Assembly: GCA_030431165.1 (NCBI GenBank)
Contig: JAUIJQ010000064.1
Span: 1-10,221, forward strand
Origin: Rhodothermia bacterium
Lineage (GTDB): Bacteria > Bacteroidota > Rhodothermia > Rhodothermales > JABDKH01
Length of the DNA: 10,221 nucleotides
Reading direction: 5' to 3'
The notes under the pieces were generated by a model. It saw only the letters and a list, made by a program, of their open reading frames with translations. It was not told the origin of the DNA and did no database searches. The translations under genes and the position numbers were made by a program. Below, piece by piece: positions 1 through 7,133 of this stretch (positions are counted from its first letter, which is position 1; each line of letters starts with the position of its first letter).

Positions 1-1
1 C

Positions 2-1015
2 AGTACCCGTTTCCACAACGGCGGCACCATTCGCGTCGCGGCTGATAAGACACTGCTCGTGAGTTTTGGCGACGACGCCTACGCTAACGATGTACAGGCG
101 CTGAATCACCTCAAGGGCAAGATTGTTCGGATAAACCGGGACGGCTCGGTCCCATCCGATAATCCGACCTACCCGGATGCCCCGGCAGATGCCCTTCCCG
201 AGACGTATGCCATGGGTCTTCGAAACCCGTTCCGGTTTGCCCTAGACGCTGAAACCGGGGACCTGTTTATCGGAGACGTTGGGACTACGCTGTACGAAGA
301 ACTCAACGTCGCGTCTGGTGGCGAAAACTTTGGCTATCCCCACTACGAAGGGCCCGGGTTTTTTCGCGAGTACATTCCGCTGATTGCACCGGCGCCGACG
401 GCCGCCGCGTACGCGTATCCGCAGTCGTCGAACGGAGGTTCGGGTGGTGCCGCCATTGCGCTTTCGGTCTACCGCCCGACAGGAAACGCCAATGACGCCA
501 GTTTTCCGGCCGAGTACGACGGCGCATACTTCTTTGCTGACTTCTTCGAGTCAACGCTGCAGTACCTCCTGAAGACGCAGGACGGTCACTACACCAACCA
601 TTCGTTTGGCTTTGGCTTTAATCGGCTGGTGGATGCGGCGATCGCCGCGGATGGTAGCCTCTATGTGTTGTCGTACAGCGGGATCCTGACGCGGATCGCG
701 TACGAGGGTGACCCCAATGTTGCTGTAGAGGACGTGCCGCGGGAATCGGTGCTCGCGCTGCATCCGAACTATCCGAACCCGTTCGGGTCGGGCGGCACCA
801 CCGTGTCATACGAAATGGCGCGCAGTGGTCACGTTCGCGTCGAGTTGTTCGACCTTCTCGGCCGGCGAGCCGCAACACTCGTCGATGAAATGAAACCGGC
901 CGGACAACATCACGTCAAGTTTTCGGATCCAACCCTGTCCGCGGGTCTTTACACCTTGCGGCTTTTCGTCGACGGCGTATCAGCGACACGTGTTGTTGCC
1001 GCCGCCGGGCGGTAA
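2..1015 (+). CDS. PQQ-dependent sugar dehydrogenase (glucose/sorbosone dehydrogenase-like), 5'-truncated, with C-terminal type IX sorting domain
   Basis: Open reading continues in frame from position 2 (start lies outside the window), giving 337 visible residues and a TAA stop. Early residues read HNGGTIR, matching the family's H-N-G-G motif; by analogy with Acinetobacter soluble glucose dehydrogenase this His is the catalytic base. GLRNP follows, carrying the Arg that contacts PQQ in that enzyme, then GDLFIGDVG, ENFGYPHYEG and GAYFFADF, all typical six-bladed propeller strands of the GSDH family. From about nt 740 a separate ~85-residue domain begins (LHPNYPNPF, FDLLGRRAATLVD, GLYTLRLFVDG). 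This is a type A sorting domain of the type IX secretion system, so the enzyme is probably exported across the outer membrane and anchored or released there. It would oxidise a sugar or aldose; the substrate cannot be told from sequence. A GTG at 59 is internal, not the start, because the HNGG motif lies upstream of it. Confidence 0.9.
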   Translation, partial: STRFHNGGTIRVAADKTLLVSFGDDAYANDVQALNHLKGKIVRINRDGSVPSDNPTYPDAPADALPETYAMGLRNPFRFALDAETGDLFIGDVGTTLYEELNVASGGENFGYPHYEGPGFFREYIPLIAPAPTAAAYAYPQSSNGGSGGAAIALSVYRPTGNANDASFPAEYDGAYFFADFFESTLQYLLKTQDGHYTNHSFGFGFNRLVDAAIAADGSLYVLSYSGILTRIAYEGDPNVAVEDVPRESVLALHPNYPNPFGSGGTTVSYEMARSGHVRVELFDLLGRRAATLVDEMKPAGQHHVKFSDPTLSAGLYTLRLFVDGVSATRVVAAAGR

Positions 1016-1021
1016 AGCGTC

Positions 1022-1034
1022 ATGGCGCCGCCAT
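1022..1034. other. Small hairpin in the convergent gap
   Basis: A perfect inverted repeat ATGGC-GCC-GCCAT (5-bp stem, 3-nt loop) lies 6 nt after the dehydrogenase stop and 22 nt before the SIMPL stop, in a 41-bp convergent gap. No T-run follows it on either strand, so it is at best a weak bidirectional 3'-end structure and may be chance. Confidence 0.25.
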
Positions 1035-1056
1035 CTGTTGCGGGTCTCGGCCCTGT

Positions 1057-1770
1057 TCAGTCTGACAGGTAGTACTCGATCGTTGACACCACGCGGATGC
1101 GTTTGATATGCGGCGTGTTACTGTCGCGGTCGGATATCGAGAACTGGCCCTGGCTCGCGCGTTTGATCTTGCCCAGACGACTGTCGGAGTCGCTCGCAAA
1201 CTTCTCTGCGACAAGGCGCGCGTTTCGGGTAGCCTCTTCAACCATGGCAGGTTTCAGGTCGTTCAATCCGGTAAAGAGGAATTCTGTCCGAGCCTCGTAG
1301 TCCTGGCCCGAGACGGCGACGCCCGCTTTGCCAAGTGCCGCTGCTTCGGCCATCGCCGCGCGGGCCCGGTCAACGTCTGTTGTATACACGGTGACGGTGG
1401 CTGAGCCGGCGTAACGCAGCCCTTGATCCCGGGACCATCCCTGAGCGTACCGGTCAACGATTGATGGCGCCGTTGCGCTGATCTCTTCGGCAGGGAAGCC
1501 TTGGTCGGCCAGGAACGAGCGCACAAGGCGCGTCTTCTCTTCCATGGTCACTGCGAGCTGGTTGATGTCGCTAGCCGCCTCGCTGAACTTGATCGGCCAC
1601 ACGGCTACGTCAGCCGGGAGCTCGCGCTCAGAAAGCCCCTTGACGGTAACGGTGCGCTCGAGGGCCCGGAGGTTTACAGCAGCCCGGGACAGCGTCAGTC
1701 CAAGCAGGACCAGGCCCAGACAGAGTAGTCCGCCAAGCACGACGGACGAGGCGATGGATTTCTGCTTCAT
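1057..1770 (-). CDS. SIMPL (DUF541) domain-containing membrane-anchored protein
   Basis: The protein has 237 aa. Residues ~7-30 form one hydrophobic segment after a short basic start (MKQK), fitting an N-terminal anchor or uncleaved signal. The rest matches the SIMPL/DUF541 family: RTVTVKGLSERELPAD near residue 40 (the family's 'V.G.a...pD.a' opening), a helix EEKTRLVRSFLADQGF followed by EEISATAPSI, and the closing ATRNARLVAEKFASDSDSRLGKIK with VVSTIEYYL. Length is normal for the family. SIMPL proteins sit in the periplasm or envelope; some form oligomeric assemblies, and E. coli YggE is linked to oxidative stress, but no precise activity is established. It is expressed alone: it converges with the dehydrogenase and diverges from the small gene at 1889. 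The ATG at 1770 is the first start before the anchor. No clear Shine-Dalgarno is visible. Confidence 0.88.
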   Translation of the reverse strand: MKQKSIASSVVLGGLLCLGLVLLGLTLSRAAVNLRALERTVTVKGLSERELPADVAVWPIKFSEAASDINQLAVTMEEKTRLVRSFLADQGFPAEEISATAPSIVDRYAQGWSRDQGLRYAGSATVTVYTTDVDRARAAMAEAAALGKAGVAVSGQDYEARTEFLFTGLNDLKPAMVEEATRNARLVAEKFASDSDSRLGKIKRASQGQFSISDRDSNTPHIKRIRVVSTIEYYLSD

Positions 1771-1888
1771 GATTCAGCACGTTGGTGACGAGGGCGAAAA
1801 GCCGTTGCCCCGCGTTTGTTTCACGTAATTCCCGGTTTAGGGCGAGAAGCCTGTAGTCGATACTTCGGCTAACCCACCGAATAAGACG
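1771..1888. promoter_or_regulatory. Divergent intergenic region with a 13-nt direct repeat
   Basis: This 118-bp spacer separates two divergent genes and must hold both promoters, though no convincing -10/-35 pair stands out. It contains AGGGCGAAAAGCC (1791-1803) and AGGGCGAGAAGCC (1839-1851), differing at one base, with starts 48 bp apart. Each copy could also form a 3-bp GGC/GCC mini-stem. The pair could be a regulator-binding site, but there is no direct evidence. Confidence 0.3.
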
Positions 1889-2152
1889 ATGGAAGCCCAA
1901 CCTGATGAGCTGCGTACGTTGATGCAGCAAATCGACGACCTGCTCGAAGAGTCGTACACGCTGAAGCGCACCCGGGAGAGCTGGTCCCGCCACGTTGAAA
2001 TCCAGGCTGAGATCATGCGCCTGTGCCGTTTGGCGGCGGACCTGCATGCACGCCCCGATCCATACTGGATGGCCGAGGATGATGCAGAAAAGTCAAAGGG
2101 ACTGCCGCATACTGGCGAGTCGGCGAAGGACGACGACACGCGCGCCGCGTAA
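1889..2152 (+). CDS. Small hypothetical protein, acidic and helical
   Basis: The protein has 87 aa and I do not recognise a family. It starts with ATG at 1889 and ends TAA at 2150-2152. Residues 4-60 look like two amphipathic helices rich in Glu, Asp, Arg and Leu (DELRTLMQQIDDLLEESYTL, then SRHVEIQAEIMRLCRLAADL), followed by RPDPYWMAEDDAEKSK and a disordered charged tail. Codon choice (CTG/CTC Leu, CGC Arg, GAG/GAC) agrees with the surrounding genes, which supports coding over the two antisense ORFs in the same stretch. There is no signal peptide or TM segment, so it is probably cytosolic. It stands alone between divergent and convergent neighbours. The start lacks a Shine-Dalgarno sequence. 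A coiled-coil or small adaptor role is only a guess. Confidence 0.6.
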   Translation: MEAQPDELRTLMQQIDDLLEESYTLKRTRESWSRHVEIQAEIMRLCRLAADLHARPDPYWMAEDDAEKSKGLPHTGESAKDDDTRAA

Positions 2153-2189
2153 CGATCAACCGATCAACCGATCAACCGATCAACCGATC
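2153..2189. repeat. Tandem octamer array (CGATCAAC, 4.6 copies) filling the convergent gap
   Basis: Four perfect copies of CGATCAAC (2153-2160, 2161-2168, 2169-2176, 2177-2184) are followed by a partial CGATC (2185-2189). The array begins on the base after the stop of the small gene and ends on the base before the stop of the CBS gene, so the entire intergenic gap is repeat. Each unit contains GATC. It has no hairpin potential beyond GATC itself, so it is not an ordinary terminator. It looks like a slippage-prone minisatellite. Confidence 0.95.
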
Positions 2190-2852
2190 TTACACCTCCA
2201 GATACCGCATGAACTCTTCGATGCGGTCTTGAAGGTCCTCCTCGTTATCATTGTCTGAGAACGCTGCGACAACGTGGTACCCGTTGTGTTCAAGGACGTG
2301 CCGCACGCGGGCGGTATCCTGCGTATCCAGTTTGACGGTTACGCGAACCGGACCAAGGTCGCCTGACGGCTCGGTAGACACCGACAACACGTGAGCCTCG
2401 TTCTGCTCAATTGCGTAGACCAGTTTGGATAGCGAATAGTCTTTCGCTTCCACCTCAAGTGCCAGAATTGCACCGGGCTCCTGCGTTGAAAGCATGCGGG
2501 CGAGTTGGTCAAACACTTCGTGGCGTCTGACCACGCCCAGATATCGCTTCGACTCGTCAACAACCGGCAGTGCCGTGAGGCCGTGCCCTACAATTACCTT
2601 GGCCGCTTCGAAAACGTGCAGGTCAGGTAAGGCCGACATCGACTCGGCCCGAAGCAGATCGACGACGACGAGATCAGCGCTCGGCGCGTCAAGCAGTACA
2701 TCCTCTGAAACGAGTCCGACGTAGTTCCCCGAGGAGTCGACGACGGGCAGGTGCCGAACGCGCATCTCAAGAAGCAGTCCGAGGGCGTACTCCACCGTGT
2801 CCGTTGGTTTCAACGGAATGAGACTCGGACTTATGAGATTTCGAATAAACAT
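2190..2852 (-). CDS. CBS-domain pair protein with C-terminal ACT-like domain
   Basis: The protein has 220 aa and is soluble. Two CBS motifs lie in tandem: residues ~5-55 (ISPSLIPLKPTDTV ... RHLPVVDSSGNYVGLVSEDVL) and ~66-118 (MSALPDLHVFEAAKVIVGHG ... ALPVVDESKRYLGVVRR). Together they would form one Bateman module, which usually binds adenine nucleotides. Residues ~129-200 (GAILALEVEAKDYSLSKLVY ... HVLSVSTE ... RVRHVLEHNGYHVV) have the beta-alpha-beta layout of an ACT-like ligand-binding domain. The tail is acidic (SDNDNEEDLQDRIEEF). No catalytic domain is fused, so it probably acts as a small-molecule sensor on an unknown partner. Start ATG 2852; no Shine-Dalgarno. It is 170 nt downstream of hflX on the same strand, and that gap has its own possible regulatory dyad, so it may be transcribed separately. 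Confidence 0.85.
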   Translation of the reverse strand: MFIRNLISPSLIPLKPTDTVEYALGLLLEMRVRHLPVVDSSGNYVGLVSEDVLLDAPSADLVVVDLLRAESMSALPDLHVFEAAKVIVGHGLTALPVVDESKRYLGVVRRHEVFDQLARMLSTQEPGAILALEVEAKDYSLSKLVYAIEQNEAHVLSVSTEPSGDLGPVRVTVKLDTQDTARVRHVLEHNGYHVVAAFSDNDNEEDLQDRIEEFMRYLEV

Positions 2853-2872
2853 CGCAGAACCGCTCGTCTGAG

Positions 2873-2885
2873 GCGCCTTTGGCGC
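2873..2885 (-). promoter_or_regulatory. Leader hairpin upstream of the CBS gene
   Basis: GCGCC-TTT-GGCGC (5-bp GC stem, 3-nt loop) ends 20 nt upstream of the CBS start codon, inside its likely 5' leader. No T-run follows. It could influence translation initiation or be incidental in GC-rich DNA. Confidence 0.3.
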
Positions 2886-2978
2886 TCATCCTGAATGCCT
2901 GCAATACGTGTGCCCGCTTTTCGTTCCGCCAATTTTGGGCTGTCGCGGAATATAGCGTCTACCCCAATCTATCGGAGT

Positions 2979-2998
2979 GTGTTCGGAAATCTGAACAC
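2979..2998 (-). promoter_or_regulatory. Dyad GTGTTC-N8-GAACAC between hflX and the CBS gene
   Basis: A perfect 6-bp inverted repeat with an 8-nt spacer sits 24 nt past the hflX stop. On the minus strand a TATATT box (2949-2954) lies 24 nt further downstream, about 97 nt before the CBS start. The dyad therefore falls roughly where an operator or activator site would sit for that possible promoter. No good -35 element is visible at the usual distance. Alternatively it is just a weak 3' structure for hflX, although it lacks a T-tract. Confidence 0.35.
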
Positions 2999-3022
2999 CT
3001 GACACGTTGCGCTGACGGGGTG

Positions 3023-4333
3023 TCAGTCTGCGAAGGCCTCAAGCCTGACCAGTTCGGGTCTCAGGTCGTCGAAGTGATGTGGCGCTGCCCTGAAGTGAAG
3101 CCTGACAATACCGGTGCCCTCTTCGTCATCGCGAAATGTGTACTCCTCGGAGAGCACCTCTGCGATTCGGTGTATGTGGCTCACGAGCTGGGACTGAGAG
3201 ACCGGAAGTTCTACGCGTGCCTCAACGAAGTTGCGCTCCATGAGGTCGATCAGATGTTCTTTCAGCGACTCGAGTCCAATGCCGCGTGCGGCTGAGACAA
3301 ACGCGATGTCTGGTTCGTACGCGTGTCGCAATCCGACCATGAGTCGCTGGTCGTGCATCAGGTCGATCTTGTTGAACACCATGAGCGTCGGTTTGGTGTT
3401 CGCACCCAGTTCAGTGAGCGTCTCATTGACAACGCGTATCTGCTCTTCGAAGCCGGGGTGCGTCATGTCCACAACATGAAGCAGCAAGTCGCTTTCGCGC
3501 ACCTCATCGAGCGTGCTCTTGAACGACTCGATCAAGCGGTGCGGCAGCTTCCGAATAAAACCGACCGTGTCGGATATCAGCACCGGTTTGTTTGACGCCA
3601 GGTAGGTGAGTCGCGTCGTTGCGTCGAGTGTTGCAAAGAGTCGATCCTCTGCGTGCACCTTGGTGTCAGCGAGCGCGTTCATCAGCGTTGACTTGCCGGC
3701 GTTGGTGTAGCCAACGAGCGACACGCGCGTATGCTCTGCGCGATTTTTCCGCTGCGTGGCGCGCTGCGTATCGATACGATCGAGTTTGGCTTTGAGCGTC
3801 TTGATGCGGTCGCGGATGAGTCGGCGGTCTGTTTCAATCTGCGTTTCGCCCGGCCCCTTTGACCCGATGCCCCCGTACTGGCGGGAGAGGTGCGTCCACT
3901 GACGCGTAAGCCGCGTGCGCATGTAGTCAAGCTGCGCAAGCTCAACCTGGGTCTTGGCGGTCGCTGTCTTTGCACGCTGCGCAAAGATGTCGAGGATCAG
4001 TCCAGACCGATCGACGAGCTTGCATCCGATTGCCTTTTCCAGGTTTCGGATTTGTACGGGCGACAGGTCGTCGTCGAAGATGACCAGGTTGGCGTCGTGC
4101 GATTTGACGGCGGCTGCGATTTCGCTGACCTTGCCCGATCCGATATAGGTCGCGGCATTGAGCTGCGGAAGCGCCTGTGTGATTCGCTCAACGACGTCTG
4201 CGCCGGCAGTGTCGGCAAGGAGCGCCAGCTCGTCCAGAGAACTGTCGAGGCGCCAGGATTCGTCATCGCGGGTACGTACACCAACGAGCACGGCGCGCTC
4301 GCGGAGGACATCAGTCGCTGCGTTTTCGCCCAA
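3023..4333 (-). CDS. hflX: GTPase HflX
   Basis: The protein has 436 aa and is soluble, of normal length for HflX. The N-terminal HflX domain contains NAATYIGSGKVSEI (~59-72), VIFDDDLSPVQIRNLEK (~84-100), VDRSGLILDIFAQRAKT (~107-123) and the hallmark GIGSKGPGETQIETDRR (~155-171). The GTPase motifs are G1 GYTNAGKST (208-216), G2 FATLDATT (233-240), G3 DTVG (255-258), G4 NKID (321-324) and a G5 region VSAARG near 350. A short C-terminal domain follows. HflX binds the 50S subunit and splits stalled or stressed ribosomes, with GTP hydrolysis driving recycling. The first in-frame start is TTG at 4333, only 9 nt after the stop of the upstream membrane-protein gene; GAGGAG at 4346-4351 supports it, with a slightly long 12-nt spacing. 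The next in-frame start (GTG, codon 15) would remove conserved sequence. It is probably translationally coupled to the gene before it. Confidence 0.95.
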   Translation of the reverse strand: MGENAATDVLRERAVLVGVRTRDDESWRLDSSLDELALLADTAGADVVERITQALPQLNAATYIGSGKVSEIAAAVKSHDANLVIFDDDLSPVQIRNLEKAIGCKLVDRSGLILDIFAQRAKTATAKTQVELAQLDYMRTRLTRQWTHLSRQYGGIGSKGPGETQIETDRRLIRDRIKTLKAKLDRIDTQRATQRKNRAEHTRVSLVGYTNAGKSTLMNALADTKVHAEDRLFATLDATTRLTYLASNKPVLISDTVGFIRKLPHRLIESFKSTLDEVRESDLLLHVVDMTHPGFEEQIRVVNETLTELGANTKPTLMVFNKIDLMHDQRLMVGLRHAYEPDIAFVSAARGIGLESLKEHLIDLMERNFVEARVELPVSQSQLVSHIHRIAEVLSEEYTFRDDEEGTGIVRLHFRAAPHHFDDLRPELVRLEAFAD

Positions 4334-4342
4334 CGTGCTCGT

Positions 4343-4924
4343 CTACTCCTCGCCCTCGAGGGCCTTGTAATCAACAAAGGAGGCCGAAGCGTAGTCGGCG
4401 TTCCAGTAGATGTGTCTGTCCAGGATGCGCTCAAACGCTTTGACCCTCGAGTTGGGTACAAAGACCTCATGCCGCCGACGGACGCCGAGTGCATCGAAGT
4501 ACAGGAGCACAAACATCCGCCCGCGCCGCACCTTCACGTCAAAGCAGTCGTGTATCTGCGACCAGGCTACGCGACTGTTTGAACCGAGCGACTTCAGGAG
4601 TCCGTAACGCGTCACATAGGTGGCCTTGCCGATGTACTGGCTGGCCAGCCACAACGCACCGCCGATCATGTATCCAACGTACAGCAGCGCAAAGGAGGGT
4701 TGGTGACGAACAAGCGCGACGATGAACAGGCCGGTCACGATTGCGAAGAAGATCGCCGGCAGGATCGGCAATCCCCCAACGCGCCCGCGGTGAACTACGA
4801 GCAACAGATTGCGGACGTTCGACCGGTTGAGCAGCGTAACGACGAAGACCATCGAGGTAAGCCCGAGGAACCCGAACAGCAGTAGTATCTGCAGTACCTG
4901 GAAGATGTCTCGTACAATTGGCAT
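4343..4924 (-). CDS. Three-TM membrane protein with PH-like C-terminal domain (hypothetical)
   Basis: The protein has 193 aa. Hydrophobic segments lie at about residues 8-32, 52-72 and 77-96, so the protein is an inner-membrane protein whose last ~95 residues are soluble. That part (ATYVTRYGLLKSLGSNSRVA, WSQIHDCFDV, RGRMFVLLYF, RRHEVFVPNSRVKAFERIL) has the strand pattern of bacterial PH-like domains: a 'YGLL' strand, a 'W..I' turn, two further strands, then a helix. The exact family is not recognised. It starts with ATG 25 nt after the stop of the VWA gene and ends 9 nt before hflX, so it is probably co-transcribed with both. No Shine-Dalgarno is visible upstream. The PH-like assignment is by pattern only. 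It may be a membrane partner of the VWA protein, which is inference from gene order. Confidence 0.78.
   Translation of the reverse strand: MPIVRDIFQVLQILLLFGFLGLTSMVFVVTLLNRSNVRNLLLVVHRGRVGGLPILPAIFFAIVTGLFIVALVRHQPSFALLYVGYMIGGALWLASQYIGKATYVTRYGLLKSLGSNSRVAWSQIHDCFDVKVRRGRMFVLLYFDALGVRRRHEVFVPNSRVKAFERILDRHIYWNADYASASFVDYKALEGEE
4346..4351 (-). promoter_or_regulatory. Ribosome binding site for hflX, inside the end of the upstream gene
   Basis: GAGGAG on the minus strand lies in the last codons of the membrane-protein gene, directly before its TAG (4343-4345) and 12 nt before the TTG start of hflX. It is one of the few clear Shine-Dalgarno sequences in this window. It helps fix the rare TTG start and points to translational coupling. 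Confidence 0.55.
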
Positions 4925-4949
4925 CGATCGGGAGGGAGTGCCTCGTGCG

Positions 4950-7133
4950 TCAGCGCGACGCTTCAGGGCGCCAGTGCTTTTCGATCAGCATTTCAACGGC
5001 CAAAAAGAGTAACGCGACCAGCAAAAAGACGTTCCAGAGCTCGGATCCGGTCCGCGCCTCCTGGATTGCTCGCCCGAGATCGCCAAAATCAGGGTCGCGC
5101 CCCGAAATCGCGTCTACCGGCCGCCCAAGCGACGTCGAAAGGCGGTCAGTTGCCTCGCCGGTGTCGTACAGGCTCAGGTCAGATTCTGCCGGACTCAGGT
5201 TGAATGCCACCCGTCGGAGCGTTTCGCCGTCAAGTTCATCGTCAGATGGCGTTCCAGCTTCGGTCGCAACGACATCGTAGACACCCGCCCGGGTAATCTG
5301 CTCGTCTGTTTGAAGCAGCACGGCGCCAAACAGGTTGCGCTGTTCGGGAACGAACACTTCGCCATCGGGACCGCGCAAGGCAAGGCCGGCGCCGCGGGGG
5401 ACGCCTGACAACCTGATTTCCGCCGGCCGCCCGACAATGAGTTGATCTCCTCCCGCCTGCTCGCCGGCTGATAGGTAGAACACGGCGCGGTACAGCAGTG
5501 GTACAAATAGGCCGCGAACCGGCAGCTCGCTCCAGCTTGGGTCGGGAGCAACCGACATCCACAGCGTGGCGCCGGCACCGTGGCGCAACTCCTGCATAAA
5601 CGGGTTGCCCGACGAGAGGGTAATCAGGGTCTGCTCCGTGCCGGTACTTGGTTGGTACGCGGCGGCAAAGTAGACGGCGAGTTGCTCGACGCCCCGTCCG
5701 CGGCGCAGACTTTCTTCGTCGAAGACACCATCGAACAGCGGATGTTCGAGTTCAACCTCAGCGAGGCTTGCAACGGCGGCGTCAGATCCGGCCGCGCCGG
5801 TTGCTGACCCACCGAGCGATCCGATGGTGCCTACGATTCTACCACCGCCCAGTGCTCCGAGGAGCTGGTCGTAGTCTGAAAAATCAGTTTCGGAGGACGG
5901 GAAGATCAGCAAGCCCCCGCCCTGCTCGACGTACTGGGATAGCGTCGCCACCTCCCCGGATGAAATGGTGTTCAGCCCGACGAGTACGATCGCATCGTAT
6001 CCATCGATGCGTTCAGCCGGGAGGTCTACTTCGGATATCGTTCGCGTAGAGAAGAACACGCCCTCGCGCGCAAGCGTTGGTGACAGCGCAAGGGAAACGT
6101 ACTCAGTGGACTGGCCCTCGCCCCGAACAATGAGTAGGGATCGTTCGCGTGGGACATGTAACGTGAAATGTCGCTCATCATCCGACTCAAAGTCGTCTGA
6201 CTCGCCGCGAACCACGCCGCGGAGCCAGCCGCGTGCAGGTGCCGTCGCCGTAAAATCTGCGCGCACGACCGAATTTGCGGGGATGTCGACGGTCGCCTGC
6301 GCCACACGCTGGTTCTCGAGGAACACGCTGGCTACGTAACTCCTGACATCTCGCTCGGCGTAGTTGGCGATGTCAGCGGATAGTCGAACGGGCTGCCCCA
6401 ACTCGACAATGCGGCTGATTACCTCGACGTTCGTAATGCCGACGTTGTCGGCCGGCCGGTCATTGAGCTTTACGAGTCGATACTGAACAGCCTCGGGCGC
6501 TTCCACGCGGAGAGAGTCGCCGAGCGTGCTGATCTGCGCATCGGTTACGAGGTAAATCTCCTTGTTCAGCAATGCCGACCCGGTAACGGATTCAGCCAGG
6601 TTCTTTGTCGCATCACCGATCGACCGCGCGCCGTCAGCGGCGCGGATGTCGGCTACGTACTCGCGTGCGCCGTCACGGCTCCTGAATGACACCGGTTGAG
6701 CGCTGGTCGGGCCCGCCGTTGTAAGCACCATGATTTCGTCGCCGTCACCCGTGTTTTCGATGATGGCGTTGGCCGCGTCAAGCGCCTGGGTCAGCACGGA
6801 ACCCTGGCTGTCACGCACCTCCATCGATCGCGAGTTGTCGACGAGAATGCCAACGGCGGCTTTTGCGTTGCCGCCAACGATTTGGGCCAGGTTGCCCGTT
6901 AGCGTGGGCCGGGCAAAGGCAAGGACAAGTGCGGCGAGAGCCAACGTGCGCATGAGCAGCAGGAGCCACTGCTTGATGCGTACACGCCGCATGGTGGTTT
7001 GCTCGAGTTCGCGTACGAACGCGAGCGAGCTGAAGTCAATTCGCCGCGGCCGACGGAAGTTGAACAGATGGATGATCAGCGGAATGCCGGCCGCCGCCAG
7101 TCCCAGTAGGACGAGAGGGTTCAGAAAAGTCAT
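4950..7133 (-). CDS. BatA-type membrane protein with von Willebrand factor A domain
   Basis: The protein has 727 aa. The start is the canonical BatA N-terminus: MTFLNPLVLLGLAAAGIPLI with TM1 (~5-24), NFRRPRRIDFSSLAFV, then TM2 (~56-75) ending FARP. Residues ~92-230 are a VWA domain; VDNSRSM supplies the metal-binding DxSxS (D99, S101, S103), and IYLVTDAQ is the central strand with its Asp. Residues ~235-330 look like a beta-sandwich. Residues ~335-470 (LLIVRGEGQ, YDAIVLVGL, VEQGGGLLIFPSSE) resemble the amidotransferase-like Rossmann fold common in large BatA-type proteins, without a visible catalytic Cys. A final TM (~697-718) precedes a basic end. Such proteins are envelope assembly or scaffold factors. 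The name 'aerotolerance' comes from Bacteroides BatA, whose mechanism is unclear. No moxR or DUF58 partner is in view. The start overlaps the preceding ORF by 98 nt. Confidence 0.88.
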   Translation of the reverse strand: MTFLNPLVLLGLAAAGIPLIIHLFNFRRPRRIDFSSLAFVRELEQTTMRRVRIKQWLLLLMRTLALAALVLAFARPTLTGNLAQIVGGNAKAAVGILVDNSRSMEVRDSQGSVLTQALDAANAIIENTGDGDEIMVLTTAGPTSAQPVSFRSRDGAREYVADIRAADGARSIGDATKNLAESVTGSALLNKEIYLVTDAQISTLGDSLRVEAPEAVQYRLVKLNDRPADNVGITNVEVISRIVELGQPVRLSADIANYAERDVRSYVASVFLENQRVAQATVDIPANSVVRADFTATAPARGWLRGVVRGESDDFESDDERHFTLHVPRERSLLIVRGEGQSTEYVSLALSPTLAREGVFFSTRTISEVDLPAERIDGYDAIVLVGLNTISSGEVATLSQYVEQGGGLLIFPSSETDFSDYDQLLGALGGGRIVGTIGSLGGSATGAAGSDAAVASLAEVELEHPLFDGVFDEESLRRGRGVEQLAVYFAAAYQPSTGTEQTLITLSSGNPFMQELRHGAGATLWMSVAPDPSWSELPVRGLFVPLLYRAVFYLSAGEQAGGDQLIVGRPAEIRLSGVPRGAGLALRGPDGEVFVPEQRNLFGAVLLQTDEQITRAGVYDVVATEAGTPSDDELDGETLRRVAFNLSPAESDLSLYDTGEATDRLSTSLGRPVDAISGRDPDFGDLGRAIQEARTGSELWNVFLLVALLFLAVEMLIEKHWRPEASR

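Noticed and set aside
1628..2139. Minus-strand ORFs of 139 and 100 aa overlapping the small plus-strand gene
   Set aside because: They overlap the SIMPL start and the divergent spacer, and composition is poorer than the plus-strand 87-aa frame. I still hold only moderate confidence in that gene.
2872..2900. Resemblance of the CTCATCCTGAA string to dispersed intergenic repeats of other bacteria
   Set aside because: The match is too short and does not extend; no second copy in this window.
2879..3295. Plus-strand ORF of 138 aa between the CBS gene and hflX
   Set aside because: Most of it is antisense to the hflX 3' end, and the remainder is AT-richer spacer with Cys-rich, non-protein-like composition.
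3890..4582. Plus-strand ORF of 230 aa
   Set aside because: Entirely antisense to hflX and the membrane-protein gene, both of which have clear family or membrane features on the minus strand.
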